DNA from: Cristatella mucedo
Lineage: Eukaryota > Bryozoa > Phylactolaemata > Cristatellidae
Assembly (NCBI GenBank): GCA_009760855.2
Contig: WPIO01000035.1
Location: forward strand, 2,286,001-2,350,000
Reading direction: 5' to 3'
DNA length: 64,000 nt
Shown: positions 22,553-34,800 of the stretch, in pieces
Numbering within the stretch: position 1 is the first letter of the stretch
Layout of the letters: each line of letters begins with the position of its first letter
The notes under the pieces: generated by a model
The model's input: the letters and a program-made list of their open reading frames with translations, nothing else
Told to the model about the DNA's origin: nothing
The model's database searches: none
Made by a program: the position numbers and the translations under genes

Positions 22553-25465
22553 CTTCTCAGTCTTGGATTCTTGTTCTATCATTCTTGCTAAACTCCAGAA
22601 GTAAAGCTCACTGACATAACAAATCTTACCTCTCTAGCTCAGTCACACGAGTTGGCAAATAATGGTGAAACCATGTCTGAGCAATGAGGTGTTGGGGGCT
22701 ACGGTCGGCTTTGCCTGAACGCTGGAGCAGGCACTTAAGAAAGGTCACCTCTGAGAGTGGCTAGAGGCAGCCTCAGATAATTAACTATGCTAATCGGAGA
22801 GCTGACCAGTTCCTAGCTAAGCTGACCACAAGCAGATTAGCAGCAGATACGTTGCTGCACTGGAGCATATCCAACCTGCTTCCGCCCATGCCGATTCAAG
22901 ATTTTGAACTGCAGTCAGCACAGACCAGTTGGTAGTGAAAGAGGGTGCCAGAATACCGAGTCCCTGCTAGTGCTGCACGAAGTCCAGAGCACGTAACCAA
23001 GATCTTCACCGTTGCTACTAAAAAGAATGTCAAATCTGGCTCTGATACTCTTGGTGTGCCTTGGTTTTGGCAGGTCCCAAGCTATAGGTAAGGTCAATCG
23101 ACTTAGTTTGTTAACAGTGGCTTGCATAGGCCAGTCTGATGCTCTCTAGATATATGCAGACGGCATGATTTTTCTGTGAATCCTATTTAATCTGAGTAGT
23201 ATTTGATAGTAATGATTGTGTCATATGTCTTTTGGTCATCACGAGTGCATCTGTTATTGATAAAGTGAATAACGTTACAAAATTGGAAAATTTAAAAAAC
23301 CTTTTAGAATTATTGGTATGCGGTTTCAGAACCCAATAAAGCCACCTAAAGAAGCTCGTAGCCAGCCATATCCAGTTAAATGATTTTTGCCGAAAAGTTA
23401 ACTGTCTTTATACGACTATTTTTAGGTAAACCATAAATGTGTTGTGGATTCTTTTCTTGATGCTTTAGCTCGAAGGAACAGAGCCCAGTGTGCATTTGAA
23501 AGTTTTAATAGATATTACGATTCCCTGGCAGATTCATGACCAGATAATGCGGTTAGCAGCCATCTTAAATGCTCGTAACTACCAGACGCTTCGCCCATCA
23601 AACTGCAGTACCTTATTGAAGATAATCAACAAAGGGAAGCATCAATTGCTTCTCTGTGATCTTCTCGATCGCGAGTCACGTGACTCCGACGCTCATATTA
23701 CTTTTACATCCCGGCTGGCTCGACAGCATTGCAATAACTATGGATTCATCATCGCAACAAAGTAAAGTATTATTCGGTTGATGGTACGGCATGCACGTAC
23801 CTAACTGCATGTGTGTTGCATGTGTCATGGCCTAGGCTAGAGCTTTCAATGATGGAAATAAGAGCAGGGCTCAAGATTTGCAGCGTGGCGGCCTCATGTT
23901 ACGCTAGACCTGCTAACACTTAACCAATAACCGAAAACAGAAACTCAGAAGTCGATCATACGAAAGGCCGTGTGGCAGATGCTAAGACCAATCGCAGGCA
24001 CTGCTGGCTGTGAATTGTCATTCACATGTTCTAGATCACGGCTGACGTGGGATTGTTCTTACGTTTGCTTGTCACTCAAGGATGAGCTTATTGAAAACCC
24101 ACCTGAAAACACCTCATCGATCGACTTAGAAGATTTCAATTTCCTTTTTTGCCCGTGGCTTTCAAGCATGTTACCCTAATCTATTGTGCCTAAAGTAAAT
24201 ATAAAATATCTAGAGTTCGGCAACAACCTTGCTTCCGTCCTCAGGACAAGCCTATTTTAAAATTCTCCGGTTTTTGCTATTAGGCATGCTGCTGAAGTCA
24301 GGTTCAAAAATTTAGTAGGCACTTCTTCACGGTGGACCCTTTAAAACTTTGATCTTGCAAGAGCGCACCTCCTGTCTTATTTTTTCCTCCACATCATCCA
24401 CACATTCTATAATCCATTGTCCTAAAACTTAAACGTTCAAACTTGCAGCTTCGTTGGAGTTCGTCCAGAAGATCATCAAGTTCAACCATTAGCTAAGAAG
24501 CTAAGCAGAATTGAGAAATCGGCTTGAAACATTGTTTTCAGTAGTTTACGGCTTCTATGGAATTGCAAAGCTAATAGGTGAGTCGTTAAGGCTCTCGTAA
24601 ATAAATATGCCAAAATAGGACGCAAAGTTTCTCCTGGAATCCACATCCTTGATCTTCATCTTGAAAAATTCAACGATTAAACTGGACCTCACTCGGAGAA
24701 GCAAAGTAGGCAATTTGACCAGGATTTACTCAATTTTGAAGGCCATTCCCAATAATAGCGAAATGAGGGCATAATGGGGGACTGTGTCTGGGGGCTTCTC
24801 TCAGAATGCAATTGGCCTTAAACTTCCATCACACGGTATCTACCCATTATTTAACCATTTTAGTGGTCATTGTCATAAGATTTCAGAGTAAATGCATGCT
24901 AAATTTTTGTTGATTTGCTGTTAATTCTTACCAAATGTGAACCACAAGACATCAATTTGTTATTTTTATCATCGGATATCGATAAATTTAAACTTAATTG
25001 CTATTGTGACTTCAATGAGACTAATAATCACGTTCTAAAATTCTTAGACAGAAATAAAGAAATCAATAATGCTTATTAACCAAGAATAAAATATTGGTTA
25101 CACAATGCAAAAATTCTTCCCAAAAGATTCACTTGGATATGTCTTCTCTTTGCAGCACTACTGGTTATTAGTGCCTATAAAGCTCTTTATAAAAAGTTAA
25201 AACGCAACACCAGTCCTGGTAGTGTGGGAACAGTCTGATTTTATCGCAGCACAGTACTTGGTTGCAGGTACAGCCGATGAGAGTAATTTAATTGCTTTTT
25301 AGCCTATCCGATTAGAGACCTAATGCGTTTTGGGATTGCATTTTTATAATATTTCCTCTCACCATTAGGACACTGGTGCTGATACTTACAGCTAGTTGTT
25401 TTAGTGACATATCAATTTGCTGAAGCACGGTTGTATGACTACCATGTGAACATTTCGTTTTGCAG
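22553..25465. other. No exon recognised; presumed 5' region of gene 1
   Basis: About 2.9 kb upstream of the first lectin exon found. The signal-peptide exon and promoter of gene 1 should lie here or further left, but I could not find an ATG-hydrophobic-phase-1-donor exon or another eight-cysteine domain. Frames at 23,490-23,765 and 23,970-24,179 show no family match. Confidence 0.4.
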
Positions 25466-25807
25466 GCCCATATTATGCCAACGTTTGCACCAACACAAGA
25501 ACTACTTTAAGCTGCCCTGATGATACATTAATAACCTTTAATGCAATGATTTTCACTCAGTACAGACCCAATCAAATAAGCTGTGATAGTGTGACAACCA
25601 TTGACACAACATCGTCATCCGTGTGCAGCACTTTGATCTACCAAAGTGGTAGTAACGGCAGTTTTGTCCAACAATTCAACCAGGCCTGCACAGGAAGGAA
25701 ACAGTGTACACTGAATTTCTCTATAGGGCAACCACTAAATGGACCTTGCACTCAAACTGGCTTTGATAATATTATTCGGGTCGTTTTCGGTTGCCGTACG
25801 ATCACGG
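25466..25807 (+). CDS. Gene 1, SUEL domain 1 exon
   Basis: The acceptor TTCGTTTTGCAG ends at 25,465 and the donor G/GTAAGT lies at 25,807/25,808. Phase is 1 at both ends. The eight cysteines read VCTN, LSCPDD, ISCDS, SVCST, QACTGRKQC, NGPC and FGC. LSCPDDTLITF matches the LSCPPGxVI core of SUEL domains, and CTGRKQC matches its CxGKxxC. N-glycosylation sequons are visible at NGS and NFS. Because the exon starts in phase 1, at least one coding exon must lie upstream. Confidence 0.85.
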
Positions 25808-28800
25808 GTAAGTAATTAGCCGTGGCTGTTTCTGAGCTACCACTGTGCGACGATTACAGAGCGGTTGATGTGGACTACAACTTTTTTACAGGAAAAAATG
25901 AAGTTATTGTGTGCAGTGACCCCAACGGAAGGAATCCAACTAATCAGACTCTGTCTTGCCCAGCGGATAAAGTTATCGTCATCGAAGACATAAGAGCAGT
26001 GGCAACTACTGGTGAAAGCAGGTGCACGGATTACCTGTTGCCTAATCAGGAATTTGACACAAATTGTGCCTTCACTCTTGCTCCTTCACATGTGTTCTAC
26101 AGAAAAGTAGTCTCGGCATGTTCAGGAAGCTTGGCATGCATGGTAACTGGAGAGCTCATTGACAATCCTCAGAGTGACACGAACTGTGCTGCTCAGCAGA
26201 AAAGAAACTATCAGCGCATATATTATTCATGCGTCACTGATTTAAGTAAGTCTTTTCAGATGTCCATTCAGTAGTATGAAGTAACACTCTCTTTCTTAAT
26301 TGCATAAGATGCTTTGGTCAAGACCTCAATTAAGTCTAGGCAATACGTTTCTAAGGACAATGAGTGAATATACCGGAAATTGACAAAAGGGACGAAATCA
26401 TTGTTGGAGATTTGGCTCTGCCTCTTTGACGACACATATCAGCAGGTGCTTAAATTTGAGTTACTTAAAAGAGCCTGTTTGTCTACTTTTTACTAGAAGG
26501 CTAAATATTATTGTGTGCCTTAGATTTACACCTCAAAGCAAGCCGCTATCAACATGTGCTTCCTTACAGATCAGTGGTATTTCACTTGATCTTCCTCCGC
26601 GAAAGTCGCCAACCAGGTCATTTTCGTTGACTTTCGAGTGGCTTAGTTTAAAAACTAATTATGCTAACTGCCGTCTTCATGAGCTGTGTGCAAATTATGA
26701 AGATACGTTGTTTGAATGCTTGTGCTGTGGCAATCCCCTGTTGTTTTTTGGCAGTTCCTCTGGTTGATGAAACTCATATAGCCCGTAAATTGTAGGTCAA
26801 AAAGTTACATTATGTGCCAATACACAAACTACCTTGAATCAACTGAGCTGTGGAAATGCACTCATTGTGATCACAAGTGTATTTTCCGACCGTATTTATA
26901 ATGGAGATTCAACCAACTGCCCATATACAGATGCAGTAAACAATTTCGATGTGCCTGGATGCAGAGTCGCCATACAGAGCACGGATCCAGTCATGAATTA
27001 TATAACAGGTGCATGCAGTGGCAAGAAGGCTTGCGACTTAAACTTGCCAACATATGCAGCTTCTCCGTGCGGCGATGACCAAAATACTACGAGAAACTGG
27101 TTTTCAATATTCTATAAATGCTCCAAATCTTCAGGTAAGTGGCAATAACTTATGCGAATGAGGCTTTTCTTCTAAGCAAGTGGCTTCTTAGTGCAAATAT
27201 ATAGAGAGTAATCTACACCGTACCCTGTAACATACTACAATCAAAAAAAGGGCGCCGTTAGAATTTTCTGCGCTTCTACAACCATCTGGATTCATCATAT
27301 TTTTAGGATACTGCAGCTTAGTCGCTTTTTTCTATTGATGATTGTTACGTGTGGTGCCAAACCGAGGCATTTTATTACAAAACCAAGCCTAGGTCAGACC
27401 AGATGGACTGGTGGCAATCAAAAGTACCTATGCTATCGGCAATATCACACTCCCTGACATTAGTATTTTAAAGGGTGTGATAGGGTGCTGCTAATGTCTG
27501 ATGTCGGTTTTCTATTGTAGGTAATGCGTAAAAGCTAGCTATGCTTAAGTTAATCGTTTGAATTCTAGTGAATGAGCTTTGTCATCTGCTATTGGTGCAC
27601 TCAAAACAATAATATTGCGTTGTATGCCTGATGTCGAAGTAATAATAGTACGTCTAGTTTTGTCGAGCACTATTAATGCAAACCCTGAATCCCGCTCTTC
27701 CCGTGTCAGATTTTCAGAAAGCCAGTCAGAGTGTCTGTTTGATTCTCTTTCCTGAAGCTCAGCTCAGTTGAATTCTTATTTTTACTCCAGTCAGACTTTT
27801 TCTGACGGCAGATCACCGTAACGAAGAAAATCTGTGAATGCACGTCAAAATAATTTCAGCTCTAAGCTGTGTACTTGTAGCTGATGTACTTGCTGCTTCA
27901 ACTGGTTGTCTAATGAATGTCCTCATCTTATGGCATCGTTAATCAACTACTAGGATGGCATACACAGTATCGAACAGCTTAGAGGTTGACCTGCTAATCC
28001 AAGGTTTAATTTGCAACTATGAGATTTTCGTGGTCAGCGAATAACTGAGATGAAGCTGCCATTTTCACAATAATCATAATTTCGCCATAATCAGCAATTT
28101 AAACGGCAGTTCAACGACGCTTATTTCTGGTGCAGTGGCTGCATTGCAGATTAAAAATTCTGAGCGGGCTGGGCTATTGGAGGCCAATGCATAAGAACTG
28201 GCATGGGCTATATCGTGAAAGCTATTGCTAAACCCAAAACACTGTTTGATATAACATGATAAAATCAAACCGCAGTTGCTCCAAACTTGTTGTGGAAATG
28301 GAAGCTGTATCGCAGTTGTATTAAGTTCGAAAGCAGGCTGGGCCGGGCCATTATGCATGCATGCATGTATAGTGTGTGGGTATGAAATTACTTGCACACG
28401 TATTTTTTTGTGAACCTTCATCTTTAGCTATTCAGGCAGAGCAGACTAAGCAGGAGTTACACTAGCGAGTTATCTGCATTCCACTAAAAGCCTCTGTGGT
28501 TTTCAGCACTCTTACGATAGCCAATAATTTTTCTTGTCGCTTAAAAGAGAAGTTAAGAAGCCTAGTGGAACTAAGCCGGTAGGATAGTCGCGAAAGTGAG
28601 TAGCTCTGATGCAGCAGTGCACCAGTACTGGAAAAGGTGTGCCTTGGCGTCCAAAAACTGCGTGTAATTAAGATCTATTGTCCAAGACCTACCTACAAAG
28701 CGATTACGTTTGCCAGCAACGAGGCTTAAGTGAAAAAATGGAACTGATGATTTTGTATCTTAAGAGGATTTGGGCATTAGATGAACGTAAAACTAGCGCC

Positions 28801-31800
28801 ATTCCCTTACATTGCCCACTACAAATGTCTTCATTCCTGCTATCGGCTACCTATTTTACTCTAAACACACAAACTTTCGATCGTATGTAACTATGTAACA
28901 GTTTTTTATTCTGAAAAAGCTATGAAGTAAATAACTACATTGCCATTATTGATTACAGTCAATAACTAATAGAATCATCATAAATTTTTTTATAATTTCT
29001 CTCTATGGTCTCGGCATTGACTCTACTTCCTATTGATTCTACGAGCTTTCTCCACGTTTCTGGAGAAACTGACGCACAGCAATCATTCTAAACCTCAAAA
29101 AAATCATCTGGTGTCCTGCCCCGGCGAACTCAGAATTTGAGAGTGCCGTTAACTTCATCCCACTGGTGTTCAATCGGGTTTGTCTGGGTGTAGCTTAGCT
29201 GCTGGAAGACTCATATTGGCTATAATAATAATAATAATAATAATATTGCACTTGATAAAGTGCCCTCAGAGAACTTAATCTCTTTCTAGGCGCTTTACAT
29301 TTGCTGCAAAGTGATACGCAATAGAATAGTAAGTAAAATCATGCTTGAAAAACAAACAAAATGAATAACATGATTAGGGGTTACATGCACTGGGTCAGCA
29401 TGCAAATGTGGTTAGTGGCAGCATGAACAGTGTCAGCACGCATAAGCACATCGAGGACGAATCACAAGGACCCACTAAATGCTGTCCTAAATAGGTATGT
29501 TTTTAAGTTTCTTTTAAATGTGGTCAGGTCAGGGGATGTTCTGATGCTGGTCGGGAGGGAGTTCCAGGCTGTGGGAGCATACGAGCTAAATGCACGGTCT
29601 CCAAAGGATTTAAGGTTTGTACGAGGTATTTCTAGACTGTTGGATTCCGAAAAGCGAGTGGTACGATGCTTTGCCTGATGGGGTAGTATATCTGAAAGAT
29701 AGGCTGGAGCCATAGAATGAAGAGACCTAAAAGTGAGCGACAAAACCTTGAAGTCAATCCGTTGCTTGACTGGTAACCAGTGCAGGTCGGCGAGAAGTGG
29801 AGTAATGTGGCAACTGCGACGCTCACGACAGACAAGCCTAGCTGCAGAGTTTTGCACCAGCTGCAATCGCCTGATCGCACATGCTGGTAGGCCAGTAAGC
29901 AGTGAGTTGCAGAAGTCGAGACGAGATGTCACGAATGCATGGACCAACTTGGACGTGGTATCCTTATCTAAACAAGCCCTAATTTTAGCAATGTTATGAA
30001 GCTGAAAATAGGCTGATTTGACTGTGGAGCTGATGTGGTCGTCTAACGAGAGGTCGCTTTGGAATATGACACCTAGATTTCGAGCTGATGCAACTGGAGA
30101 TATGCTGGCAGAGCCAATTTTGAAAGTCAGCCTTTCCAATTACTGAATAACACTAGGTTTGCCCATAACTAGTAAGTTAGTTTTATCATCGTTTAGTTTT
30201 AGAAAATTTGCTGCCATCCATGATCGGATGTCATCAATGCATGCAGCAAGTGAGTTAGAGCTAGAAGCACTAGTCTACGGGGTTCGTGAAAAAACTCTCC
30301 AACTATCAAAGCAATGTGCTTCGTATGATGGCTAGCACCCGTCCTCCACTTATCGCAGCCATATATTGAATTTTTACTCGTAGGTCCGAAGTAATCAACT
30401 CCACTCTGAAGCTGCGCATCGCCTTTATCAGCAAGCAAAGTTCTAACTTGCTTGTTTGTGCTGGACAATCAACAATGGCTTGCACTCGGCGACCAGTGCC
30501 TTCATTGCTCGTTCATTATGCCGTATGCTCACGCTATTTTTGCTTAGGACAGTTCCGGCAGCGTGGACGAGCCTCTAGCAGTGCATTCCTGCAGCTGAAA
30601 TCCTGTCCTTTCGGAGCCATGCGTTTCAGGAGCCTGGGCCCCCCCCCCCCCCGAGAAGTTACTCGAGGGACTCGAATGCTGCAGCGCCGCATTAGTCACA
30701 GAGTTCAGATGTTTCCGAATAATGTTCCCTTCAGAGCTCTGAGATCTTCAGCTGCCTCGCGATGTCTCGTTTTGAATTACCATCCCTGTGGAGCTACATC
30801 AAAGCTGCTCTTGAACATTCAAAATGCTGTGCAGTTGGCCGTAGCTTGCGGCCGGGAACTAAGCATCAGTGAGGCATGGGCAGGCCAATGCAGCTCGATA
30901 CCCAGGAAATAATCGGGTACCTTAGCTCATCATTGGCCGAGGCGTTGTCTCGAAAAAATGGATCAAAAATAGTTTATGCTAAATGGCCTCCTTCAAGAGG
31001 GGCTTGATAGTCACGTGATGTTGCTTACCTATCAAATTACACCGGAACGACTGACCAGATTAATATAGGTTGCCCGCGAATGCAATTACCCAATAAGCCA
31101 AACACAGCGAACTGCGACTGAAGAAGCAAAAATTGTATTGACAGATTGGTGCAATTTAATGGTTATTGTAGTGTAATGACTAACTTACTCGTATATGGGC
31201 ATTAGCTAAAAATGAGCTCAGATTGATTGTATGACTCGAAACGTTTGGACTCTAAGCTTTTCGGCTTATATAATCAATCTCACCTTGGTTCTCAACCTTC
31301 CTAATGCTGTGACCCTTTAATACAGTTCCTCGTGTTTTGGTGGCCCCCCAAGCATAAAATTATGGTGTGCAAAATGTGGAAATGCTTGTTTCCCGATGGT
31401 ATTAGGCGACCCCTGCGAGAAGGAAGTTCGACCCCTCATTGGGTCGCGACCCACAGGTTGAGAACAGCTGGTTTAAAGGGCAGTGTAGTATCCGGTCAGC
31501 GACTGACATATCTATCTATATACTAGACTCTACTTACACAGAAAGCAGCTGAGTCCGATTCGCAGACTTCCGACTCTTCTGGATTAGGTTTGGCCAGAAT
31601 CTCCAGTAGCTTTGCCATGCCTTCACGGTTTTTAATAAGCGCTGGTGCTACCTCCAGATATTCTGGCGTGTGCGGTTATTTACACACAAAGTAACAATTG
31701 AGTAGAAAGGGCCGACCCAGTAAATGATAGGTGATTTTTGTCTGGTTAATAATTTTTTTGGTATCCCTTTCGCAGCTAGGATGCAGCAAAGCTTCTTTAG

Positions 31801-34800
31801 GGAATAATACATGTGAACTAATTTGTTGAATTTAATTCTCCTTGTTAACACCGTTTTATTTTTGCTAATAATGGTTAGGCTGAGTGTTCCCTGTTGCCTG
31901 AGGGTAATCTAATTCCATGTGATAAACTGATCGATACAGCACTTCTACGTTTCAACGGAGATTGACGTAACACATTGAGCTGTTAAGTGCTTCGGCATTC
32001 ATTTTCCGGTAGATTTTTATTTTTTGAGTGGAAATGAGGGCCCAGTTTCAGAACAAAGGTATGAAACACTTAAAAATAAAAACTACTGCCCACGTTAGCT
32101 ATTTTTCGGGTAAAACACAAAATAAAACTGCACTACTCTGGATTTACTATGCGAATGAGTGATGTGAGCCTGGCAATTGGATTTGAGAGGGAAAGCAGTG
32201 GCAATCCAATTAGGTGTCGCCGAGTTATTGGCTTGTCTTATCCAGAACCCCCATAGGGCATTTGCCAAACGAAATATTTAATAAATTTGTTGGCAAAGAT
32301 ACAGCGCTTAGCATTAGTTTATGCCCTTGATACTACGGGTATTATTATTAATATTATTTATATTATTGATACTATTGATAATATGGCTACCGAATGCGTA
32401 CCGAAAGCCGCTTAGGCTGTGAGTGCGCTATGCAAAACTCTCCTGCGTAACACCCACATAGTCTTTGTGGCTCAGTGGAGCTACAGACGGAGATACATTA
32501 CATTACATACATATCACAGTAGGATACTACGAAATTATTGCACTTTTGCCCACGCAACACAATCGTGAAAATCTTTAACATCGTGAGCTAAAATTAAGCG
32601 CAAAGTATCATTTTAGTTTAATCAGATTTTATCAAAGCCCAAAATTGTTCATGTCAATAAACACACGGGGTGCTAACATAGACATTTCCTGACAGTCGTC
32701 AGCCTACCTTGGATAGAATAGCTTGAAAGCATGCACCAACCAAGTAAAAAAACGTAGGCTATAAGCGTGGATGGTAAGTCCAAAAGGTCGGGTTTTTAGA
32801 TAACTAATGTAGCTCACTGCACCAACCTCTCATAGCAGGTAATCTGAGTGAATTTATTTGAAAAGAAGTCCATCTGAAAATGCACCACAAAATTTGGCTG
32901 ACAGAGATTGTGATTCGTGATGCATTGTGAATAACTTCCTGTACACATTTTAATTAGATAGCTGATAGTTTTGCTTATGGATCGGCTTGGATTAAAAGCG
33001 CCGAGGCGTCTCGCCAGTGCATCAATCTCACTCCCATCGTTGCCTCTTATTTTTGGGCCCTTTATGATATGGCTCTTGCCTCATTACCAGAGCTACTCGC
33101 TCACCAGGCTACCGATTGTACCACCTCGTCTTCTGAATCAACTTGTTTAGCTCTTACTTGAATTAACCTCTAATTTTCTGGAGACCGTGCGTCAAGTTCA
33201 CATGCTCCCAAAGCCAGATATTCATTCTCCACCGAGGTCATTAAGTACCCGGACGTTACGGCATTTAAAAACAAAGTAAAAATGCACCTGTTACTGCTGC
33301 ATTCACTGGGTTCTTGTTATTTGTCTGTCGTGTGTTTATGCGTCCTGGTACTGGGCATTGTTCTACTAACCACGTTTGCCTGCTGACAATCGCGTTACTT
33401 CTAATGGTAGTTTGCGTGTTGAAACTGCATTGTATGACTAACCAAGCACATAACGATGCTTTCTTTACAGCGAATGCAAAGTGCCTAGAAAGAGATTAAG
33501 TTATATTAGGTTGCTGGATAAAGCTATTGTTATTATTACTATTAATATCATTATTCCCTGATTATCAGTAAAATCCATGTATTTTTTGCTATGCATAAGC
33601 TGCATGTGTAACTGTCCGGCAGCACAAAGCCCAACATAGTGGATACATTTATTTAACGGTTCAGCACAAGCACAGACTGCCTTGTTAATTTGCCTAGATT
33701 AAGCTTCGGCTCAAACGTTAAGTCATTGTATAGCATCTGTTCGCTTTATATTATCAGCTATAATGTCTCTATTGAGAATCCGATGTTTATTAGGTGTGGA
33801 CGGGCTCTTAACGGCTCGGGCGTGCCGGGGCTCCGATGTGCAGCTGCAATGTCCGCCGAACACAGTTGCAACTGTCACTTCGATGTACGCAACGGTCCTT
33901 TTCTCTACCGGAACTGCCTTGGGGGACTACAGCTGCCAGACTGCTCTGGCTGTGAGAAACGCCGAGCTAGATGCATGCAGCATGCCACTATCAGGCCAGG
34001 GAAACGGCAGCTCCACGTACGGCATGGTTGTAAGCTCTTGCGATGGAAAGAATGCCTGCAACGTAACTCTGAGCGACTGGACTCAAGGAATCGCTTGTCT
34101 CGACTCAATCCTAGCTGTGGGCACAGTGAAAACGTACACTTCGCGAGACTTTTATGTCGTGCAGTACATGTGCGCTACAGGTGAGCTAGTTTTCCCATCA
34201 AGCATTCGTGCTCCAGTAGAACTTGTGAGTAGCTGTCTGTTAAAAAACTACTTTGATACAACACAGAATCTATTTTAAATACCCAATAGTTGCCATGTAC
34301 TTACTTTTTTAATGACTTTTTCGACGTCTCAACACGACACGTGCTTGTTGTGGTAACTCAGCTCATTAAAATTGCCAGTCTTTTGGGGGAGTGTGAAGAT
34401 TGTGGCATTATATCTCGAAAAACTTGTGTTTTTCCTAAGCAAAAAAGTTTACACTAAGCTTGAATAATAACGAAAGAAAATTTAATTAATCACTCTGCCC
34501 ATGTGGAACTGGTATTTTTTTAATTTCTAATAACTAGAAAGTATATAAAACAGATACTACTATCCAAAAACTTACCTTTTCTGAGCAGAACAGTGATTAA
34601 TCCTAAATGTTTTTTCCAAAAACTGCATGTATTAGATATGGTCAAAAGCCTACCGCTAAATCAAAAAAGTAGTTAGAATAAAATATCTTTGTTCTTTATT
34701 ACAAGAAGCAATTTATAACTTAATTAAACTTTAATTACCATTAAAAATATTTTTTTAATTTATCAAATTTGTTATGTGCTTCACGAGATAAGGTCAATTA

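Noticed and set aside
23490-24179. Two plus-strand frames as possible upstream exons of gene 1
   Set aside because: No hydrophobic signal, no cysteine pattern and no phase-1 splice pair.
29430-29999. Plus-strand frames across the LINE at 29.2-30.3 kb
   Set aside because: Antisense shadows of the LINE frame. The same shadow peptide (RSARSGVMWQLRRSRQTSLA) recurs opposite other copies.
30382-30402. Minus-strand GVDYFGP run, as in integrases of LTR-type retroelements
   Set aside because: Only seven to ten residues match and the surroundings do not fit. Too little to call an element; possibly chance or a very old fossil scrap.
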